Shown here in pieces: positions 56,849 to 64,000 of a stretch of 64,000 bases of DNA (the stretch's first letter is position 1; the number at the start of each line of letters is the position of its first letter). A program made the translations under genes and the position numbers. Source of the DNA: Chloranthus sessilifolius (taxonomy: Eukaryota > Streptophyta > Magnoliopsida > Chloranthales > Chloranthaceae); assembly GCA_021018995.1 (NCBI GenBank), contig CM037590.1, positions 37,946,287 through 38,010,286 on the forward strand, in the 5' to 3' direction. Under the pieces are notes generated by a model. It did not search any database and had not been told where the DNA came from. It worked only from the letters and a program-made list of their open reading frames with translations.

Positions 56849-59316
56849 TGTCACGGGGTCGCACTTCTGCAACCTCAGTCCCGTGCGGCACTTAACGCAC
56901 GCTGCGCTAAGTCAGCCTACTTCTGATACCAACTGTCGCGGGGCGTCCTTCGACGCGCTTTCAACCCACGCGGTGCTTCGCTACCGCGTGCAACGAAGCC
57001 AACCCATCTACATATAAGCTCTGATACCACCCGCCTAGAGAACAGGAACTCCCCCAACGTGGTTACCTCTGTTTCGTAGCCTACCACCCAGCTTATCGTG
57101 CCCCTTCGACACGTTCAATCGCACTACTGTGCTAAACTTGGTTTGCTCAAGCTTCACCCTGTGCACTGCACTAGTACCTCGCTTCGCAACAGTCTTGGCA
57201 TGTAGCTCCCCATGCCACCATGTCTTGCTCACATACCGAACCAAGCCCACAGCCTTGTGTCTCGCGCTCGCGTGCTCAACTGAGTCCCACACAGTCGGCC
57301 TTTGTGTGCGTTCCGAATTACTAGCACCCATTCATCATTGGCCCACATGCTGTCGTGCTCAACCGAGTCCCACGCAGCCTTGGTGTTCTTCTCTCGAGGT
57401 TGCCCAGCCGTACGCACCGCGACGCGTAGTCCGGAGTCATACTTCAACCTCCCTTGGGTGCCACACGGCATCGCTGCGTCGACGCCCTAGGCCCACCCTT
57501 CCAGGCCTAGGAGACACTTGCGCCCCCTCTGGCAACGCAAGGCCCCGTGTGGGTGGAAGGCAACTCTCCAGCTCCTTTCCCACATAGAGGGGTAAAACAG
57601 TCATTCAGCTAGAATGGCAGGAGGACCTCAAACCCCTTGGTTTGACATACCGCAACGCCTCCTGCATCGCTAGCCCACCTTGGCTGTGTCGCGTTCGTGT
57701 CGCGATCTGCCCCCGCTCTTCCCCATGCATGCGTGTGTCGCGCCCTCAGCTGCGACCACGTCACAAGGCCCTCTTGGCCCCCATGTCGCGTGCCCTCCTG
57801 ACACCACATGTCGTGCCCCAAGCACCATGCTGCAAGCTCGAGTATTGGCCCCGTCACATCCTCCACCACTCCATAAATGCCAACATCCTCGTTGACGCAT
57901 TATCGCAGTGAACTGACCCCGCCAATTCCTCCCAGCCTGTTAGCATAACATATCTAGTTCTTAGGTCCGCACCTTCCCACTAGCTCCCCACCGTCATCCG
58001 GCCGGGTCAACTTGGTTCTACTACCACAAGGCCCTCACCTGTTAACTAGCTCAGGGATGTCATGTGTCCTCTTGACACCACACTGCGTGTCGCTTTTGAC
58101 ACCAATTGTTCATGGATGTCGCGTGCCCTCTTGACACCACATTGCGTGCCTCTGCACCAATTGTTCATGGATGTCGCGTGCCCTCTTGACACCACATCGC
58201 GTGCCTCTGCACCAATTGTTCATGGATGTCGCGTGCCCTCTTGACACCACATCATGTGCCTCCGCACCAATTTGCTTAATAGCATCATCGCTTCTGGATC
58301 GAACTTGGCTCTGATACCAAATGTCACGGGGTCGCACTTCTGCGACCTCAGTCCCGTGCGGCACTTAACACACGCTGCGCTAAGTCAGTCTACTTCTGAT
58401 ACCAACTGTTGCGGGGCATCCTTCGACGCGCTTTCAACCCATGCGGTGCTTCGCTACCACGTGCAACGAAGCCAACCCATCTACACATCAGCTCTGATAC
58501 CACCCGCCTAGAGGACGGGAACTCCCCTAACGTGGTTACCTCTGTTTCGCGGCCTACCACCTAGCTTATTGTGCCCCTTACGACACGCTCAATCGCACTA
58601 CTGTGCTAAACTTGGTCTACTCAAACTTCACCCTGTGCATTGCACTAGTACCTCGCTTCGCAACAGTCTTGGCATGTAGCTCCCCATGCCACCATGTCTT
58701 GCTCACATATCGAACCAAGCCCACAGCCTTGTGCCTCGCGCTCGCGTGCTCAACTGAGTCCCACGCAGTCGGCCTTTGTGTGCGTTCCGAATTACTAGCA
58801 CCCATTCATCATTGGCCCACATGCTGTCGTGCTCAACCGAGTCCCACGCAGCCCTGGTGTTCTTCTCTCGAGGTTGCCCAGCCGTATGCACCGCGACGCG
58901 TAGTCTGGAGCCATACTTCAACCTCCCTTGGGTGCCACACGACATCGCTGCGTCGACGTCCTAGGCCCACCCTTTCAGGCCTAGGAGACACTTGCGCCCC
59001 CTCTGGCAACGCAAGGCCCCGTGTGGGTGGAAGGCAATCCAGCTCCTCTCCTACATAGAGGGGTAAAACAGTCATTCAGCCAGAATGGCAAGAGGACCTC
59101 AAACCCCTTGGTTTGACATACCGCAACGCCTCCTGCATCGCTAGCCCACCTTGGCTGTGTCGTGACGGCGTCTTCCCCCCCCGATGCGACCGTGTCGCGT
59201 CCTCGCAGCGCGACCACGTCACAAGGCCCCCTTGGCCCCCATGTCGCGTGCCCTCCTGGCACCACATGTCGTGCCCCAAGCACCATGCTGCAAGCTCGAG
59301 TGTTGGCCCTGTCACA
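56849..59316 (-). mobile_element. GC-rich non-autonomous LTR element, 2.47 kb
   Basis: The LTRs are 56849-57858 and 58322-59316, starting TGTCACGGGGTCGCACTTC and ending CTGTCACA as read on +. The interior is only 463 bp, with a primer-binding site (ggctctgatacca, 58308) beside the right LTR, so it reads on -. A gggc duplication flanks it (56845-56848, 59317-59320). There is no protein domain; the many open frames are a by-product of high GC. Each LTR also holds two extra primer-site-like words (56922, 57018 in the left one). The LTRs differ by about 5-6% by eye, mostly C/T changes. Confidence 0.88.
58050..58270. repeat. 55-bp minisatellite, about 4 units
   Basis: Units start catggatgtcgcgtgccctc at 58111, 58166 and 58221, with a diverged first unit at about 58050. 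They resemble an LTR segment (catgtcgcgtgccctcctga, 57782), so the array seems to derive from the LTR. Confidence 0.88.
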
Positions 59317-62300
59317 GGGCGCTCACGATTCAGCGATGGTATCTCTGGTCCTTCTATGGCTTAAGGGATTGGGTCGAATCAATGGAGTAGGGGGAAGCTA
59401 GGGTTTTGGGAGTTGGGTATTTGGATGGGAGATGGTAAATTTGGGTTGTTTGAATTAAAGCAAGGAAGATAGGTTAATAGGATAAAGTAAACAAGGATAG
59501 ATTGTGGGCTTCACACCCTTGGCTTCACACCAAACCCTTATCGGGAAGAAGAATCACTCTTCGTAGAGGCTCATGTCAAGCACACAAGTAAAAGCTCATT
59601 CATTCAATAATCAATAACTAATTATATTGTTTATCTTAAGGATCTTATATAGGAGTCCCTTCAAACGAAAATAAAACCCTAAAACAAATACCAAAAAGAC
59701 AAGTATGCCCCTACAAGTTAAGTTTGAAATTAGAAAAAAATACCAAAATATAAACTGCGCGATTTCGATCGATCGAAAGTGAAATTCGATTGATCGAAAT
59801 CGACCAAACTATATACTCCAGAACTAGTATTTCCCTACGAAGTTCAATAGATCGAAATTTGCAATTCGATCAAAATTTGTAGTTCGATCGATCGAAATTT
59901 GCAGTATTTTCCTATTCGCCAAATTTTGCCTCTTTTACGCTTAGTTCTGATGTCCATCCCACTTCTTCCGCCGTTGGTACACGCGAAAAGGTTCATATCC
60001 GATGTCTACAATGTCGGCGTCCTCGTCAACTAGCCCCAACAATCTTGGCACTGGGTGACGTATGATCATGATCTCGGTTGATTGTAGTGTGACACACTGT
60101 AATCCTCTCATCGACGAACCAAATAACCCGACTCGCCAACCCACTCTGCCAAATATTTTTGAAGCTTCTCATCAACTCTCCCGGACCTGAAGGAATTCAT
60201 CCCCAATGAAGACTGATCGCGATATCGGTCAGGGATATGAGAACTCAAGCAACAAACTCTTTCACGACTGCCCATGTACTCTTAGTAGCTGACATATCAA
60301 CGCTCTTCATCTCATAAATTCGAAACTCTCTACCGCAGGTGAATGATACAAGATCATCTAATCTTTCCTCAATTACCTCTTTTCTCTGCCTGCTTGGGGA
60401 GGGAAGGGGTATCGGTTGTAAAGTTGGGTTGGGATTGTGAATAGGGGGTTTTTAGAAAGGATTGCATGGAGGTGTGGTTGAGCTCAGAGAAGGATCCAAG
60501 TCCTCCACATTGAACGTTGAACGAACCCCTGTACCTAGAGGAAGCTCAAGTACGTATGCATTAGGGCCACTCCTAGCTAAAACCTTAAAAGGTCTAACGC
60601 CTCGGGATTGGAGCTTCTTTGCTGATCTTGATGGCAATCTCTCTGGTTTAACCCGGACTATCACTCGATCACCCACTTGATATTCTTTGAAACACCTGTG
60701 AGTGTCAGCAGATAATTTGTATTGATTGTTGCTTGAATTAATCTTCTGTATAATTTCGGCATGCAATGCAAAATGAAACTCAAAAGTTGACTCACAATAA
60801 GAATCGGAATGTGAAGCGGTATGCAACTCAGGACTATGATGTGTACGTGTCTGTATAGACTCGATACTTTCATATGCTTGCAATGCTAACGACTCACATG
60901 TAACCGACTCAAGAGCTCTTGGCTTTATTAACATGAACGACTTAGGCACAATCGACTCTGTGGGCACTATCAGCTCATGTGTGATCGAATCAAGGGACAC
61001 GAATGACACATGTACACTCGATTAGATTAACTTGTGCGTGCTCGTGTCAACCAAAACTAAAGACTCTGGGGTACTTGATTCAATTGATACTAATGGTTCT
61101 TGTGTACCCAGTTCGTTGAACCCACGTGTACTCGACCCAACATCACTATTCACAAGTGAGAAGCCTTTTTAACACAAACGAGACTTTTGTCAGCTTCTTC
61201 CATCTCCTCTTCACTCAATACTGTACGAGGGTCATACACGATTTCTTCCATTTTCATATTTCCCCGCTCCTTAGAATCTTCTCTTTTAGTCAATAAATTC
61301 GGAGTGAAAAATTTTGTGGAGCACTGGTAAGCAAAGTGTCGAAATTCGTGACACTTGGAGCAATCAGGACACTTGTCTTCTTGGTTTTTAAATTCCGTAG
61401 AAGGTGACGGTGTGAATGGAACATACTTTTTGATAAGTTCCACCTTCATGTCCTCCCATGTGGAGATGAATTTGTTTCAAAGAGACTGAGTACGACGTTC
61501 TAAGCGAGTCTAAAAATTTTTGGCATTACCCTCCAATTTTGTCTCCACTAGCCTAATTTTGTACTCGTTTGGTACGTCATACCAATCAAAATAGTCCTCT
61601 ACACTAGACAACCATTCCACGAAGGTTTTAGGATTCATCCATTCTTCAAAATTTGGAACTTCATCTCGAATAGATTTTAGAAACTTCTCTGCGGGATCAT
61701 ACTCGGGTTCACGATGATGGGGGTATCGCCTGACTCTAGTCCCATCACGAGTTTTAGGACTTTGCCAAGATTTTGGAGCGTAGCGACTCCCATTCTTAAC
61801 CGCACACAATTTGGCATTGATGTCCCTAATGACATCGACAATCTCGCTCATGCTCATGGCGAACACGACTTACTACATGGGTTCTAAATGACATGCAAAT
61901 ATGAACCAACAATGGATGAAGAATTTTGTCAAACAGTGGAGGTGCATACTTTTGAACACAAATGAGATAAAATGCAATGAAAATTTAAATGCAATAAAAT
62001 AAACTGTCATACAAATATGCCCTAACCTAGAAAACCTAAGGCTCTGATACCAAAGCTGACGCGGGACGGGAACCCTAAAATGCGTGAATAATTATTTAAT
62101 GCAATTTTGCCGAAATTAAAAGATTAAGACAACCTTATTCGCAAGATTATCACGATACCTTCGGGTTCAATCCGATGCTCAAGTCCCGTTAGCTTTAAGG
62201 CGGGATCGGGCCTAGAGATAGAACTCTAGCTTTTCCAGGCTTGGGCGTTCGTCGTCGATCCGGTGTAGATTTATTTATTAGTTCTCACTAGGGTTGGGAA

Positions 62301-62973
62301 TTGGGTTGTTTTAATGGTTCAGATGAAAGCTAGGGTTTTGGGTTGATTTAGGGTTTTCGAAATAGGGATAAAATTAATCAGGGTTGCATAACAAAATAGA
62401 GTCAGGCAGATTGTTAACGAGGTTGAAAGATAAAGAAGAAAACTTTAGGAATAGAAAAGATAAAAAGATAACTTTGGGAATCACTCCCTTGGCCTCACAT
62501 CAAACCCATTACGGGGAAGAAGACTCTCTCCATTCAAGCAAAAGTGCAATCAATATTCATAAAACTAATTAATTGTGTTTACAAGCCTCTTTATATAGAC
62601 AACCAAATTATAACACGAAATAAAAAGTCCTAATACTAATAAAAGACTAAAAAAGGAAGATTTTTGCAGAAAAATTAAAATTCCGTCGCTGCGGCCGAGA
62701 TTTCCACGAACGTCTGTCAAGTGCCCAAGGACGTCCGTCGCCTAGGGACAGTGAGGGTTCAAAATCACAGACGTTCGTCACTGTTCATGGACGCCCCTCA
62801 TTATTCACGGCACTGTTCACGGATGTCTGTCATTGGATGATGGTTTTGTGTCTCCTTTTCTCCCCTGAATCTGTGGTATTCGGGCTTGTGTTCTCTTTAG
62901 GCCTTTCTGAAGTCGAAAATCTGTTGTGGCCCCAATTCCAAGGCTCTCGATCTTGGCGTTCCCCGTCAGTCTT

Positions 62974-63797
62974 TAATTCCCAGTAGATCTGAAAAAGCTA
63001 AGACTGCTCTCACTTTAATGTCTCCAGTAACCTTTTTGCCAAACTCAATAATGCTCTTCCAACTCTTTGAAAACGCTTATGATTAATGCCAAAGAATTAT
63101 CCTGACCCTGAGCCCATAGAATCATGAAGCTTTTGACCTAATTGGTCATTTTTTTTCACTTTCGTCTTCAATTATTTTTCTATTTCTTTTTACGTAGGTC
63201 CCACATAATTGCTCTCTACTCAGCTGCACATGTACTTACCCGAAATCACAAGGCAAGGTCCAGTAGGTGCCAATATTTCTTCATTTTTACCACTATGACT
63301 CTTTAAGGTAGCCAAATACCTCATCTAATTCAGTCTGTTTGATTACAACAAAGCATTGTATGGTCCCTCATTGTCCGTCTGCATCCCTTGTGCACCCCAT
63401 CTTCACCCTCTTAACTTCTAGAGGACTGTGGTGTCTTGTCAATCTCGCAATGGTTGGTCCTTGCGATGTTCCTATGATGGTATCACAGATGGCTCGACGA
63501 TGGTCCCACAGATGGCCTGATGATTGTCCAGCTACTGGTTTTCGAGCTGGTCCCTATTACAGCCTATGCTATGCAATATGCTCATAGCCAATGTCCCTCA
63601 ATTCACTCTGCCATTACCAGTGTCAAGCCTTGATAAAAAAGAGTGCGGCTAGTGTCAGGTCGATAGCTGGGTGTAAAAATCTCTGTTAGTAATTTCATTA
63701 TCAAGACATGTCTGTGAAGCTGTGTGCCGATCCCAATGCAATGGGAGTTTACGTAATGAAAATGATGACTATGAATCAGATTTTAGAGTACCTACTT

Positions 63798-63868
<71 letters not shown>

Positions 63869-64000
63869 CAGAGTGAAAATATTGTTCAGTGCCCTCCCCT
63901 AGTAGTTTAGGTAATGAAAACAATGATGATGAATCGATTTAGAGTACCTACTTGGGTTCATGGTTACAAAGTGAAAATATTGCTCAATGCCCTCTGCTAA
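62974..64000 (+). other. POLL intron or flank, with (TA)n and a diverged tandem repeat
   Basis: No exon is recognised. A (TA)n run spans 63801-63864. A segment (gtaatgaaaatgatga... tagagtacctacttgg) at about 63752-63895 recurs at 63912-64000, where gttcatgg replaces the TA run. Short open frames here are not gene-like. Confidence 0.5.

Larger units (their letters stand above)
56617..60028 (-). mobile_element. Solo chromovirus LTR, split by a GC-rich element
   Basis: The outer ends are TGACGCAGGACAG and GTCCTCGTCA-type, with a perfect actag duplication (56612-56616, 60029-60033). The LTR itself is 56617-56848 plus 59321-60028, about 940 bp. It keeps the LTR-coded tail (GYEPFRVYQRRKKWDGHQN, 59945-60010) and a TTCGATCGATCGAAA array (59762-59910). 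It is inserted in the 55618-62968 element. Confidence 0.9.
55618..62968 (-). mobile_element. Chromovirus-related element, reverse; gag and integrase end only
   Basis: The left LTR is 55618-56522 and the right LTR 62057-62968, with a perfect gtctt duplication (55613-55617, 62969-62973). Primer-binding site ggctctgataccaaagc precedes 62057. Recognised parts, right to left: gag (61510-61866), zinc-knuckle-like CPDCSKCHEFRHFAYQC (near 61350), a Ser/Glu/Thr-rich stretch (60800-61140), and the integrase end (60452-60760, KLQSRGVRPFKVLARSGPN). Chromodomain traces reach 60034. No reverse transcriptase is seen, so it was probably mobilised by relatives. The LTRs carry GGACGTCCGTC words and differ by more than 10% by eye, so it is the oldest of the dated insertions. 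Confidence 0.88.

Noticed and set aside
57129-59390. Many overlapping open frames of 60-150 codons on both strands
   Set aside because: They lie in a GC-rich LTR pair where stop codons are rare. The same frames appear in both LTRs and none matches a protein family.
63339-63587. 82-codon frame near the right end as the last POLL exon
   Set aside because: It has no similarity to the VYPRD-to-C-terminus part of Pol lambda.
63708-63902. 64-codon frame with alternating Tyr-Ile
   Set aside because: It is the translation of a (TA)n microsatellite.

Overview
The window is plant nuclear DNA: AT-rich, spliced genes with long introns, plant-type LTR retrotransposons, L1 LINEs, SINEs and MITEs. The two host genes are typical of flowering plants, and the organism is an angiosperm with a repeat-rich genome. 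I cannot name the species; nothing points to a grass.

Left part (1-14 kb). The 3' end of a Tekay/Del-type chromovirus and an L1 relic lie upstream of, and probably inside intron 1 of, a WLIM1-type LIM-domain gene on the + strand. Four of its exons are visible (7228-11209); the first exon is not in the window. Its last intron holds a solo copia-type LTR, a 366-bp tandem duplication and a MITE. About 3 kb of SINE-bearing intergenic DNA follows.

Middle and right (14.3-64 kb). Nearly all the rest is one + strand gene, DNA polymerase lambda (POLL). Exons 1-6 (14342-30538) encode the BRCT domain, linker and lyase domain. Two later exons (54554-54641, 55275-55355) encode part of the palm. The 24 kb between them holds nested retrotransposons, and no exon for the second helix-hairpin-helix or the first two catalytic aspartates can be seen. 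The phases of the flanking exons do not match, so coding DNA is missing or displaced. The 3' end of the gene lies beyond the window. The start of exon 3 is duplicated in tandem (265-bp period).

Nesting. Six LTR insertions carry readable 4-5 bp target duplications: 26860-30115 (ttagg), 34341-40707 (ataca), 42026-42965 (tttat), 45137-51834 (caagt), 55618-62968 (gtctt) and, inside the last, 56617-60028 (actag). The sixth is interrupted by a GC-rich non-autonomous LTR element (56849-59316). Most are related chromoviruses whose chromodomain frame runs on into the 3' LTR. Each LTR subfamily carries its own array of short palindromic words upstream of the TATA box.

Unnamed structure. Six copies of one small element share a 14-bp terminal inverted repeat (CATGGKTCAAAATC), imperfect 8-bp target duplications and an interior rich in GATACGTATCG palindromes. 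Four of the six sit inside other transposons. A 371-bp TRIM, a short polyA-tailed SINE family and several long foldback MITEs complete the accessory content.
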